Below, piece after piece: positions 15,388 through 23,464 of a DNA stretch of 64,000 nucleotides (its first letter is position 1; the number at the start of each line of letters is the position of its first letter). The stretch covers positions 1 to 64,000 of the forward strand of contig JAILZP010000007.1 of NCBI GenBank assembly GCA_023512435.1. The letters are read 5' to 3'. The notes below the pieces were generated by a model. That model worked only from the letters and a program-made list of their open reading frames with translations, made no database searches and was not told where the DNA came from. The stretch comes from Peptococcaceae bacterium (GTDB lineage Bacteria > Bacillota > Desulfotomaculia > Desulfotomaculales > Desulfocucumaceae). A program made the position numbers and the translations under genes.

Positions 15388-16671
15388 TTATTTACTTTGG
15401 AGGTATTTTGAATAAAGGGCGGATTTGCTCATGACTATTATTTTGGGGATCATGTCCCCTTTTCCGTGTAAACGGCCCCTTCCCGACGGGTGGTAAATGC
15501 TCAGGACAAGCCCCTGGTAGAAGGAGAAAACCTTTTTGACCAGGGGGGAGGGTATGTCCACCGGGGTGAAGCCCGCGGCGGCCGCCCCCCTGTGCAGGGT
15601 GGTCACGCCCGCCAGGAAATTCGTCTCTTTCAGGACGGGGTCCCTTGAGATGTGGACGGCCAGCGCGGGAAGCGAGCGGCGAAGTTCCCCGGCGACCCGG
15701 ACGCCTATCCTTACGGGGCTTGTTTCACCTTCAAGGAGGGCGGCCAGGTAATCGTTGTTGATGTGGACTTCGCAGACCTTTTCGCCGGGGAGGAGGGTCT
15801 CCCCGCCTGGCAGCCGCACCCCGGGACCGCAATACCGCCTTGCCGAAGTACGGAAAAGGGTGGGTCCGCCGTCTTCCCCGGGAACGTCGCGGATGCGCAG
15901 GGCCAGCCTGAAAAAAGCGTCCCACGCCCGCCAGAGTTTCAGCCGCCGTTTGCCGGGGCAGGTCTGGCGGCCGGGGAAAAGGTCGCCGAAAAGGGTTATT
16001 TGATACCCGCGTTCTTTGAGTTCATTAATAATCCCCGGCAGCGCGGAGATCATTTTGTCGGGGGAGCCGGGGGACGCGCCCGGCTCGGTGTCGCTGTCGT
16101 GAAAAACCAGGATGGATCCGCCGTTGAGCCTTTTTCTGACCTTTTTCTCAATGTTTTCGGTGGTGGCCCCCCTGGTCCAGTCCCAGCTCATGAATGACCA
16201 TAAAACCACTCTTTGCCTGATCAGGAGGCGGCTTATGTAGGAAAACAGATTGAAGAGGCCCCAGGGAGGCCTGAAGGCCGCCGGCGGGGACCCGGTGATC
16301 TCCTCGATGGCCCGGTAAGATTCCATCATTTCCCTGACCGTCCCAACGGGCCCCAGCAACCAGGGAAGGCGGTGCCTGAACCCGTGGCTGCCTATTTCAT
16401 GCCCGTCGGTTACTATCCTCCTGATAATATCCGGGTGCCTGCGGGCCTTTTCGCCCACCACGAAGAAGCAGGCCCTGACTCCGGCCGCCCTTAACACGTC
16501 CAGCACCCGGGGGGTGTAGCGGGGGTCCGGCCCGTCGTCAAAGGTGATGATTACCCTGCTGCTTAAGGGCAGCCGGCTGATCACCCCCAGGCTGCAGAGG
16601 CGGGCCAGAACGGTGGGCCCGACGGCGTAGACAATGGCTGTGATGGTGATATACCGGATCAAGTCTTCCAC
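15388..16671 (-). CDS. Polysaccharide deacetylase with C-terminal YkoP-like domain
   Basis: 427 residues from a GTG start. An N-terminal hydrophobic segment (YITITAIVYAVGPTVLA) anchors it to the membrane. The NodB deacetylase domain shows the metal motifs IITFDDGPDPRY (about residue 40), HEIGSHGFRHRL, FRPPWGLFN and SILVFHDSD. The remaining 190 residues form a second domain (YkoP-like) of unknown function, seen fused to such deacetylases in some Bacillota. It probably removes acetyl groups from peptidoglycan or another surface glycan. The histidine pair is SHGFRH rather than the usual HSxxTH spacing, a minor variation. Monocistronic, divergent from the GH18 gene. Confidence 0.8.
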   Translation of the reverse strand: MEDLIRYITITAIVYAVGPTVLARLCSLGVISRLPLSSRVIITFDDGPDPRYTPRVLDVLRAAGVRACFFVVGEKARRHPDIIRRIVTDGHEIGSHGFRHRLPWLLGPVGTVREMMESYRAIEEITGSPPAAFRPPWGLFNLFSYISRLLIRQRVVLWSFMSWDWTRGATTENIEKKVRKRLNGGSILVFHDSDTEPGASPGSPDKMISALPGIINELKERGYQITLFGDLFPGRQTCPGKRRLKLWRAWDAFFRLALRIRDVPGEDGGPTLFRTSARRYCGPGVRLPGGETLLPGEKVCEVHINNDYLAALLEGETSPVRIGVRVAGELRRSLPALAVHISRDPVLKETNFLAGVTTLHRGAAAAGFTPVDIPSPLVKKVFSFYQGLVLSIYHPSGRGRLHGKGDMIPKIIVMSKSALYSKYLQSK

Positions 16672-16861
16672 TGTGCCTCAAGCCCCCCGGTAAAATGGGA
16701 TCCGCTTTGGCTTATTATGCCCGCAAAGGCCCGTGATGTACAAATGCCGTGGTATTTCCTGGGCGGGCTGGCAATAATCAATCATACCGCGAAAGGATTT
16801 TTCCTGGTATTATATTAGATGTCGAATGGTGTCAATTATTATAAAAAAATGGGAGGTTAGA

Positions 16862-18121
16862 ATGAGAAGGAACGGCAGGTTATTTCTGTGCATTTTAACC
16901 CTGGTTTTGATCCTGGCTCCGGTTTTTCCGTCACTGGCGGCAGGCGGGGCCGGGGACACACTGCAGGTGGGCAGCAGGGGTGACCGGGTGGCCGAACTCC
17001 AGCTTTTGCTCCAGAAGGCCGGCTTTTTTCCTGCGAGCCAAAAGGCAACCGGATACTTCGGCTGGATTACCTACAGGGCCGTGACGGACCTGGAGAAAAA
17101 ATACGGTTTGCCGGTAAACGGCAGGGTGGGGGCCGATGAGTGGAACATACTGTACCGGCTCAAGATGCCCAAGGCGGTTATGGGCTACTATACGGTGGAT
17201 TACCCGGGGGACAGGCTGTCTTACAATTCGCTTTTGAATTACGGCTGGCTGGTCAACCAGGTAGCGATGTTTGACTTTTTCGTGGACGGGAATGGAAATC
17301 TGAAGGGCGGACCCTCCGCCGGGGGGATTGATCTGGCCCGGAAAAGAGGGGCCAAAACCCTGATGGTGGTGCATAATGTCAAGGCCGGGTCCTTCGACAG
17401 CCAGTCCGCTTACAGCGCCATATCCGTAAAATCCAACCGCGACAGACTGGTTGACAATATAGTCAGTGAGATTGAAAAAAACGGGTATGACGGTGTAAAC
17501 ATAGATATAGAGGGAATCCCCCCTTACGGCAGGGATCATTTCAACGCCTTTCTGGAACAGCTGAGCGGTACCCTGAAGCCGAAATCGAAACTGATCACCC
17601 TGGCTGTTCCGGCCAAGACCGGCGACCAGGGCAACAGCTGGACGCAAGCCTACGACTACAAAACAATAGGCCGGCTGGCTGACTATGTGGCAATCATGAC
17701 CTACGACGAACACTGGATGAACGGGACTCCCGGGCCGGTGGCCTCGCTTCCCTGGGTAACCCGGGTGATCGAGTATTCGGCCGGGGTGATCCCGCCAAAC
17801 AAGATCCTGATGGGAATAGGCTGCTACGGCTACGACTGGCCGGACGGGAAGAAAGGGACACCGGTAAAGTGGAAGGATGTCCCGAATCTGGCCGCCAAAT
17901 ACGGTCCCGCCGGATGGAACAACATATACAGCGTCCCTTGCCTTACATACACCGTGAACGGAGTCAGGCACCAGGTATGGTTCGAGAACCGCTACAGCCT
18001 GGCCATAAAGCTGAACCTTGTGGAGAATTACGGCCTGGGCGGCATAGCCATGTGGAGGCTGGGTTTTGAGGACGCTTCCTTCTGGGATACCGTGGAGAAA
18101 AGGCTTATTGGAAAGAATTGA
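16862..18121 (+). CDS. Secreted GH18 glycosidase with peptidoglycan-binding domain (SleL/YaaH-like)
   Basis: 419 residues from the ATG with GGGAGGT five bases upstream. A signal peptide (LFLCILTLVLILAPVFPSLAAG) is followed by a PG_binding_1 domain (LQVGSRGDRVAELQLLLQKA and YGLPVNGRVGADEW) and a GH18 TIM barrel with the catalytic motif YDGVNIDIEGIP, in which the final Glu is the acid/base. The pattern AIMTYDEHW and the final GLGGIAMWRLGFED agree with spore cortex-lytic N-acetylglucosaminidases of the SleL/YaaH group. A role in spore germination or cell-wall turnover fits a spore former. Confidence 0.85.
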   Translation: MRRNGRLFLCILTLVLILAPVFPSLAAGGAGDTLQVGSRGDRVAELQLLLQKAGFFPASQKATGYFGWITYRAVTDLEKKYGLPVNGRVGADEWNILYRLKMPKAVMGYYTVDYPGDRLSYNSLLNYGWLVNQVAMFDFFVDGNGNLKGGPSAGGIDLARKRGAKTLMVVHNVKAGSFDSQSAYSAISVKSNRDRLVDNIVSEIEKNGYDGVNIDIEGIPPYGRDHFNAFLEQLSGTLKPKSKLITLAVPAKTGDQGNSWTQAYDYKTIGRLADYVAIMTYDEHWMNGTPGPVASLPWVTRVIEYSAGVIPPNKILMGIGCYGYDWPDGKKGTPVKWKDVPNLAAKYGPAGWNNIYSVPCLTYTVNGVRHQVWFENRYSLAIKLNLVENYGLGGIAMWRLGFEDASFWDTVEKRLIGKN

Positions 18122-18124
18122 AGG

Positions 18125-18180
18125 TTGGGGATTGGGGATTGGAGCCCGCCACCGTTCTCCAATTCCCAACTCCCGATTCC
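18125..18180. repeat. Heptad repeats in inverted arrangement between convergent genes
   Basis: Forward units TTGGGGA, TTGGGGA, TTGGAGC are followed 15 bases later by complementary-sense units CAATTCC, CAACTCC, CGATTCC. The two halves can pair (GGATTGGAG with CTCCAATTCC), so the block may serve as a hairpin terminator between the GH18 gene and the small minus-strand gene. Confidence 0.6.
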
Positions 18181-18190
18181 GTTTCCGTTT

Positions 18191-18334
18191 TCAGGCCTTT
18201 CTGGTGACGGCCAGGAGATAGATTTCTCCCGATTTGGCATCCCTGTTCATCCTTTTTTCGGCTTCCCGGAGAATTTCAAACTGACCTTCATCAAGCGGGG
18301 CCACTTCCATGCCTTTGGTGTCTATACCGGCCAC
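18191..18334 (-). CDS. 47-residue conserved-looking small protein
   Basis: The product reads VAGIDTKGMEVAPLDEGQ, then FEILREAEKRMNRDAKSGE, then IYLLAVTRKA: a compact amphipathic helix followed by a short strand. GTG start with GGAGGGAGGG upstream. The composition, helix pattern and absence of any competing gene argue for a real small protein. I recall similar short proteins with EFEILREAEKR-like helices in other clostridial genomes but cannot name a family. Confidence 0.55.
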   Translation of the reverse strand: MAGIDTKGMEVAPLDEGQFEILREAEKRMNRDAKSGEIYLLAVTRKA

Positions 18335-18419
18335 CTTCCGTCCCTCCCTCCGCTCCTTGTATTTCTTTTCCGGTTTGTTTATTTTTCCCCGGCGGCATCC
18401 TTATTAGAAGTATTTTTTG

Positions 18420-18449
18420 TTGATTTTTGCCCCGGACCTGAAATATAAT
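18420..18449 (+). promoter_or_regulatory. Promoter of feoAB
   Basis: TTGATT and TATAAT are separated by 18 bases. The AT-rich stretch after the -10 (AATTAGTGATAACGG) may hold an iron-regulator site, but no clean Fur box is visible. A fur-family gene lies 3.7 kb downstream. Confidence 0.6.
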
Positions 18450-18514
18450 TAATTAGTGATAACGGTTCTCTTTTTCATTAAAATTATCCGCAGTCCTGCT
18501 GGAGGGTTTTGCCG

Positions 18515-18778
18515 GTGACGCTGGACATGGCCCGGAGAGGGCAGAAGGTAAAAATAGTCTCTTTACCCGATGAGTATACCAGGGCCCAGGCCATACGGTT
18601 CGGCATTTCCGAGGGGACCGTGGTCACCTGCCGGGAGGCGGTTCCCTCCGGGCCTATAGTGATAGTAAAAAACAGGCAGGAAATTGCCATCGGCAGGAAC
18701 CTGGCCCGGAGGATAGCAGTGGAACCGGTGGCCGCCGGAGAGCGGAAATGCGCCGCCCGGGGCCTGAAGGGAAGTTAA
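18515..18778 (+). CDS. feoA: FeoA ferrous iron transport accessory protein
   Basis: 87 residues from a GTG spaced eight bases from GGAGGG; a TTG six bases earlier is too close to that site. The SH3-like FeoA fold is evident: VKIVSLPDEYTRAQAIRFGI, then EGTVVTCREAVPSGPIVIV and RQEIAIGRNLARRIAVEPV. FeoA is a small cytoplasmic protein needed for FeoB activity in Fe(II) uptake. feoB follows after a 77-base spacer containing a hairpin with a U tract, which may lower feoB relative to feoA. Confidence 0.88.
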   Translation: MTLDMARRGQKVKIVSLPDEYTRAQAIRFGISEGTVVTCREAVPSGPIVIVKNRQEIAIGRNLARRIAVEPVAAGERKCAARGLKGS

Positions 18779-18791
18779 GGCCGGGCCTGCC

Positions 18792-18824
18792 ACCCGCTTT
18801 GCAGTGTGAAGCGGGTTTTTAATT
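18792..18824 (+). terminator. Terminator or attenuator between feoA and feoB
   Basis: ACCCGCTT / AAGCGGGT forms an 8-bp stem with a 9-base loop, followed by TTTTAATTT. No separate feoB promoter is evident, so partial readthrough is likely. Confidence 0.7.
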
Positions 18825-18855
18825 TGAGCCGGGTGCTAAAAAAGGGGAGAAAGAC

Positions 18856-20808
18856 TTGGACTGCCGGGATTTTGGGAAAAAGGCCGGAGCGGGAAAGGAT
18901 ACGAAGTACATTGTGCTGGCGGGAAACCCCAATGTGGGGAAAACAGCAATTTTTAACGGGCTTACCGGCGCATACGGGGATGTCAGCAATTTTCCGGGCA
19001 CCACGGTGGATACCTGTTACGGCCGCATCGGCAGGGATATAATTATCGACACGCCCGGGGCGTACGGCATTTCGTCTTTCACCGGCGAGGAAAAACTGGT
19101 CCGGGATCTCGTTCTTTCAGCCGACGTGGTCATAAATGTGGTGGACGCCGCCCGCCTGGAGAGGGACCTTTTTCTCACCCTGCATCTCATTGACCTGGGG
19201 ATTCCGGTGGTGGTGGCCCTGAACATGGCGGATGAAACGGCCAGGTACGGGCTTAAAATAGACATCTGCCTCCTGGAGGATGTCCTGGGTGTACCGGTGG
19301 TGCCCACGGTGGCGGTGGATAAGCGGGGGCTGGGCGGCCTGGCGGAAAGGCTGCCCGAGGCCCGCAGGGGGGTCAGGGACCCGGCGCTTGCCCGCAGGCT
19401 GGCTGAAATGGCCCGGGAGCTGGGTACGTCGGAGGCCATGGCCCTCCTTCTCCTGGAGGGGGATGCCACAACGGCCGGGGTGCTGGATCTCCCCCCCGGC
19501 ACTGAAAGGATGCCGCTTTATAGGAAGAGGCGGGAAAGGGTAAATGAGATTGTCAGGCTGGTCAGCGGCGGCAGCGAATCAACGGGCGGCTTTCTGGATA
19601 ATCTGGGACACATTATGATCAGGCCGCTGACCGGCTTTCCGATCATGGTCCTGGCCATGGCCCTGGTGTATTTGTTGGTGGGGGTTTTTTTCGCCCAGGT
19701 GGTGGTTGACTTTACCGAGGGCTGGCTGATGGAGGGATTCTATGAGCCCCTGGTGAGGTCGGCCCTGGCCGCCTACGTGGACCTCGACTCTCCGGCGGGG
19801 GAAATCCTGGCCGGCCGGTTCGGCCTGTTGACCATGGCCGTCACTTATGTTTTGGGATTGCTAACCCCCCTGGTGGTGGGATTCTTCCTGGTGCTTTCGG
19901 TGCTGGAGGACTGCGGTTACCTGCCCCGGGTGGCCATTCTGACGGACAGGCTCCTGGCTGTCATCGGCCTTAACGGTCTGTCGGTGATTCCCCTGGTGCT
20001 GGGATTCGGCTGCATAACCGCCGCCGTCATCACCACCCGGCTGCTGCCCAGCGACAGGGAGAGGCGCATTGCCGTCTTCCTGCTTTCCCTGGCCGTTCCC
20101 TGTTCCGCCCAGCTGGCCCTGGTTACCGCCATTATGGCCAGGCAGGGATCAGCCTACTTTTTACTCTACGGCCTGATTATCCTTACCGTGATGACGGCGG
20201 CGGGAGTTGCGCTGTCGAGGATCCTGCCCGGCGAGCCCGCGCCGCTTCTGATGGACCTGCCCCCGCTGCGCCTTCCGAGGCTGGACAATGTTCTGGTCAA
20301 AACCCGGATGCGATCCTGGCATTTTCTAAAAGAGGCCTTTCCCCTTTTCGTGGGAGGCGCCCTGTTCCTCAGCCTGCTGAAGGTGACCGGCGCCCTGGAT
20401 TCGATCCAGTCCTGCCTGGAACCCGTCACCGTGGGCTGGCTGAACCTGCCCCGGGAGTCCGCCGCCGCTTTTATCATGGGTTTTATCCGCAGGGAGTTCG
20501 GCCCGGCGGGAATGATAAACTTTCCCATGACCGAAGGGCAGACTTTCGTGCTCATGCTCACCCTGACCCTCTTTGTGCCCTGCATAGCCTCGGTGATGGT
20601 AATTTTCAAGGAGCGGGGCTGGAAAGAGGGAGTGTTGATCTGGATTTCCGTTCTGGTGCTGGCCTTCCTCGTCGGGGGATTGGCGGCGAGGCTTTTGGGC
20701 GCGCTTTCCGGCATCGGAGGCTCCGCCGCCCCGCTGCTTATGACGGGGGTGGTGGCCCTGGCGCTGGCCGGGGTTTTGGCTGTGTCAAATTTAGGAAAAA
20801 GGATATGA
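18856..20808 (+). CDS. feoB: FeoB ferrous iron transporter with N-terminal GTPase
   Basis: 650 residues. The G domain has G1 GNPNVGKTAIFN (about residue 24), the FPGTTVD switch, G3 DTPGAYG and G4 ALNMAD (Asn-Met-x-Asp). A helical GDI-like linker is followed by a membrane domain of about eight helices with paired Gate motifs (including GFGCITAAVITTRLL and LAVPCSAQLALVTAIMA). TTG start with GGGGAG six bases upstream. It imports Fe(II) under anaerobic conditions, matching the iron-sulfur-rich metabolism seen here. Length is slightly short of E. coli FeoB (773), mainly in the linker. Confidence 0.92.
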   Translation: MDCRDFGKKAGAGKDTKYIVLAGNPNVGKTAIFNGLTGAYGDVSNFPGTTVDTCYGRIGRDIIIDTPGAYGISSFTGEEKLVRDLVLSADVVINVVDAARLERDLFLTLHLIDLGIPVVVALNMADETARYGLKIDICLLEDVLGVPVVPTVAVDKRGLGGLAERLPEARRGVRDPALARRLAEMARELGTSEAMALLLLEGDATTAGVLDLPPGTERMPLYRKRRERVNEIVRLVSGGSESTGGFLDNLGHIMIRPLTGFPIMVLAMALVYLLVGVFFAQVVVDFTEGWLMEGFYEPLVRSALAAYVDLDSPAGEILAGRFGLLTMAVTYVLGLLTPLVVGFFLVLSVLEDCGYLPRVAILTDRLLAVIGLNGLSVIPLVLGFGCITAAVITTRLLPSDRERRIAVFLLSLAVPCSAQLALVTAIMARQGSAYFLLYGLIILTVMTAAGVALSRILPGEPAPLLMDLPPLRLPRLDNVLVKTRMRSWHFLKEAFPLFVGGALFLSLLKVTGALDSIQSCLEPVTVGWLNLPRESAAAFIMGFIRREFGPAGMINFPMTEGQTFVLMLTLTLFVPCIASVMVIFKERGWKEGVLIWISVLVLAFLVGGLAARLLGALSGIGGSAAPLLMTGVVALALAGVLAVSNLGKRI

Positions 20809-20861
20809 CATACTGGATATAGAATGTAAAATTGAAGATGATGTCAATACCGGGGGAAGGC

Positions 20862-22091
20862 ATGAGGAAGACAGCGGTTATATTCATAGCGGCCCTTCTT
20901 TTTATTGTTCTGGCGCCTGTTGAGGCGCCGGCGCAGCCCGAGGTTTCGGCCGAGGCGGCCGTTTTGATGGATATGAAAAACGGCCAGGTGCTTTACCAGA
21001 AGAATGCGGACAGGAGAATGTACCCGGCCAGCACCACCAAGATACTTACCGCCCTGATCGCCATAAAGAGGGGCAATCTCAGCGACATGGTGCAGGTGAC
21101 CCATGAGGCCGCCGCCACCGACGGGTCCTCGGTGGGCCTGCAGGAGGGCGAATACGTAAAACTGGAGAATCTCCTGTACGCCATGATGCTTTCTTCGGCC
21201 AACGACGCCGCCGAGGCGGTGGCCGAACACATAGGGGGATCGGTTAAGGGTTTCGTGGAGCTTATGAACAGCGAGGCCCGGGCCTTAGGGGCGGTGAACA
21301 GCCATTTTGCAAATCCCCACGGCCTGCATGACCCGAACCACTACACCACGGCCGCCGACCTGGCCCTGATCGCCCGGGAAGCCATGAAAAACAACATTTT
21401 CAGAAAATACGCCGGGACTTACTCCTACCATTTTGAAAGAAATCTTCCCAGGCCGGTGAACGGGATTCCCCAGGAGGATTTTGTCAACCTCAACAGGCTC
21501 CTGTGGCCCGGGTCGGCTTTTGAATACAGGGGGGCAACGGGGGTCAAGACCGGGTATACGGACGAAGCCAGACGCTGCCTGGTGTCCAGCGCCGAAAGGG
21601 GCGGCCGGGAACTTCTGGCGGTGGTCATGAAAACTGAAAACGACGGGATTTATAAAGACTCCATCGCCCTTTTGGATTACGGGTTCCATAATTTCAAGCA
21701 GGTCTTGCTGGTGGAGGAGGGCGCCCAGGCCGGCAGGGCAATAGTCAAAAACGGGCTGGAGAAGGAAGTGGGGGCGGTTGCCGCCGGGAGCTTTTATTAC
21801 AACGTGCCCGTGAACGGGAGTACCCCCGTGGAGAAGAAAATTAGCCTTGACGGAACCGTGGAGGCCCCGGTAAAAAAAGGGAAAAAATTGGGCGCCATGA
21901 TCTTTGTAATGGGCGGCAGGGAAATCGGCAGCGTTGACCTGGTGGCTGACCGGGATGTGGGCCGGGAGCCGTTTTTCCGCTGGTGGTACGGGGCGGTGAT
22001 TATGGGTCTCCTGGGCCTGTTTATCCGTGCCCGGGCCAGGGCCCGGCGCCGCCGCTACTTTCTGTACAGGAAAAGAAAGTATTATTACTAG
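20862..22091 (+). CDS. dacF: D-alanyl-D-alanine carboxypeptidase (DacF-type PBP)
   Basis: 409 residues from the ATG after GGGGGAAGG. Signal peptide (AVIFIAALLFIVLAPVEAPAQ), then the S11 peptidase domain with catalytic STTK (about residue 60), SAN (around 118) and KTGYT motifs. A PBP5 C-terminal beta domain follows, then a membrane anchor (WYGAVIMGLLGLFIRARARA) and an extremely basic tail. The enzyme trims the terminal D-Ala from peptidoglycan stem peptides on the outer membrane face. The DacF name is by similarity to sporulation carboxypeptidases of this length; DacA/DacB types are possible. Confidence 0.85.
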   Translation: MRKTAVIFIAALLFIVLAPVEAPAQPEVSAEAAVLMDMKNGQVLYQKNADRRMYPASTTKILTALIAIKRGNLSDMVQVTHEAAATDGSSVGLQEGEYVKLENLLYAMMLSSANDAAEAVAEHIGGSVKGFVELMNSEARALGAVNSHFANPHGLHDPNHYTTAADLALIAREAMKNNIFRKYAGTYSYHFERNLPRPVNGIPQEDFVNLNRLLWPGSAFEYRGATGVKTGYTDEARRCLVSSAERGGRELLAVVMKTENDGIYKDSIALLDYGFHNFKQVLLVEEGAQAGRAIVKNGLEKEVGAVAAGSFYYNVPVNGSTPVEKKISLDGTVEAPVKKGKKLGAMIFVMGGREIGSVDLVADRDVGREPFFRWWYGAVIMGLLGLFIRARARARRRRYFLYRKRKYYY

Positions 22092-22130
22092 AAGGAATCC
22101 GGCCGCTGGGCCGGGCCCGGATCAATAAAT

Positions 22131-22160
22131 TTGACAGTTGCAAGCGGGCTTTAATATACT
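22131..22160 (+). promoter_or_regulatory. Promoter of the fur-family gene
   Basis: TTGACA and TATACT are separated by 18 bases. The transcript would start near 22167, which rules out upstream starts for the regulator and supports the GTG at 22201 (or 22192). Confidence 0.65.
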
Positions 22161-22200
22161 AAAACTGGAGGCGGCTTTAACAGCCCCGGGGGTGAAGCCG

Positions 22201-22641
22201 GTGAAAGATGTTATTACTGACGTCGGGGAGAAACTGAAGGCCAGGGAATACAAACTGACCCCCCGCAGGGAGTCCATTCTGAGGGTATTGCTGGAGAACA
22301 AGGACAAGCATCTCAGCGCCGAAGAGGTGTACAACCTGGTCAAGGAAAAGGCGCCGGACGTGGGCCTGGCCACGGTCTACCGCACCCTGGAGCTTTTTTC
22401 GGACTTTGACATTATTCACAGCATGGATTTCGGGGACGGACGCAAGCGCTACGAGTACGGGGACAGCGAGGCCACCGGCCATCACCACCATCACGTCATT
22501 TGCCTTAAATGCGGCAAAATTTTCGAGGTGGCCGAGGACCTGCTGGAGGACCTGGAGTTAAGGGTCAGCCGCGATCTTGACTTCGAGGTGGTGAACCACC
22601 AGTTGAAGATTTTCGGCTACTGCAAAAACTGCAGGGCATAA
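22201..22641 (+). CDS. Fur-family metalloregulator
   Basis: 146 residues from a GTG behind GGGGGTG. The winged helix (YKLTPRRESILRVLLENKD, then LATVYRTLELFSDF) binds DNA. The metal region has a GHHHHHVICLKCGK stretch and a C-terminal CKNC, so the structural zinc Cys4 site (CLKC and CKNC) is complete. The histidine run is typical of Fur/PerR/Zur. Subtype cannot be settled from motifs; feoAB 3.7 kb upstream makes iron-sensing Fur attractive, but PerR is possible in an anaerobe. Monocistronic. Confidence 0.85.
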   Translation: MKDVITDVGEKLKAREYKLTPRRESILRVLLENKDKHLSAEEVYNLVKEKAPDVGLATVYRTLELFSDFDIIHSMDFGDGRKRYEYGDSEATGHHHHHVICLKCGKIFEVAEDLLEDLELRVSRDLDFEVVNHQLKIFGYCKNCRA

Positions 22642-22909
22642 AAAATTTTTTTAATATATGTGAAAACTATAACAATATTTCAAGGTAAATACTGGTTATG
22701 CTGACGAAGTTATGATAAAATATTAGTAGCAGAAACATATATTGCCATAATATGGATGCTTTGTTTGGCCTCCGGTTAAAGTTAGGGCTGTGAATGTGGC
22801 CGCAGGTTAAGTCGAAAAGCATCGATATATGTGATATTATGAACAACATATTGAAACAGCCGGGGCCATGTGGTAATATTTACCATGTCCGGTAAAGGGG
22901 GTGCTGCCC
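22642..22909. other. AT-rich spacer upstream of the DUF4912 gene
   Basis: No gene seen. It holds an inverted repeat GGTAATATTTACC (22872-22884) just ahead of the next ribosome site, which could be an operator or translational hairpin, and several AT-rich promoter-like stretches none of which is decisive. Confidence 0.4.
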
Positions 22910-23443
22910 ATGTATAAAGGTGTTATCGAATCGCTCCCCGGATTCTACGACGACAACATTGCCGGCTTTTTTCCCCAGGGCCCCGGAGTTGTTTTTGTTT
23001 ACTGGGAGTTGTCGGGCATCCAGTGGGAGATTGCCTCCTCCCTGGGAGGCGCCGTCCTGATCAGGCTGTGCAGGGTTATTGAAGGCGAAGGCTTTGATTA
23101 CGAGTACATCCCGGTCAGTGAGGTGGACCTGCCTCCAGGTACGAACAACTGGTATTTTGACGGGCTGGATCCGGATTCGGAGTACTGTTTTGAAATTGGC
23201 TGCAGGCTTCCGGACGGGAGCTTTTTTTCGCTGGTCAGGTCTGAAAAAACCGCCACGCCCCCGGTTCCGAGGTTCAATGCCCCGCCCGGGGAACGGGAGG
23301 CCCAGTGGAATCTCCCGCCCGGTGTTCCCCAAGTCCGGCCGGACGCCGGGAAGGCGGAAATCACGGGAGTGAACCTGGATCTTAGGGAAGTTATGGAATC
23401 AATGGCGTTTTATATGGGCTACGACACTCAACTGACCGGATGA
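22910..23443 (+). CDS. DUF4912-domain protein
   Basis: 177 residues from the ATG behind AAAGGGGGTG. The core (VVFVYWELSGIQWEIASS, then ILIRLCRVIEGEG-like strands, NNWYFDGLDPDSEYCFEIGC) has the pattern of DUF4912 proteins: a beta sandwich with the characteristic YWE motif. The C-terminal third is Pro-rich then helical. It lies 21 bases upstream of the GH57-GT4 fusion gene, and DUF4912 proteins commonly accompany GH57 polysaccharide enzymes. A carbohydrate-binding or anchoring role is plausible but not shown. Confidence 0.75.
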   Translation: MYKGVIESLPGFYDDNIAGFFPQGPGVVFVYWELSGIQWEIASSLGGAVLIRLCRVIEGEGFDYEYIPVSEVDLPPGTNNWYFDGLDPDSEYCFEIGCRLPDGSFFSLVRSEKTATPPVPRFNAPPGEREAQWNLPPGVPQVRPDAGKAEITGVNLDLREVMESMAFYMGYDTQLTG

Positions 23444-23464
23444 TTAGAGAATGGGGTGAAGATC

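Noticed and set aside
18509-18511. TTG as the feoA start
   Set aside because: Only two bases from the GGAGGG site; the GTG at 18515 has correct spacing.
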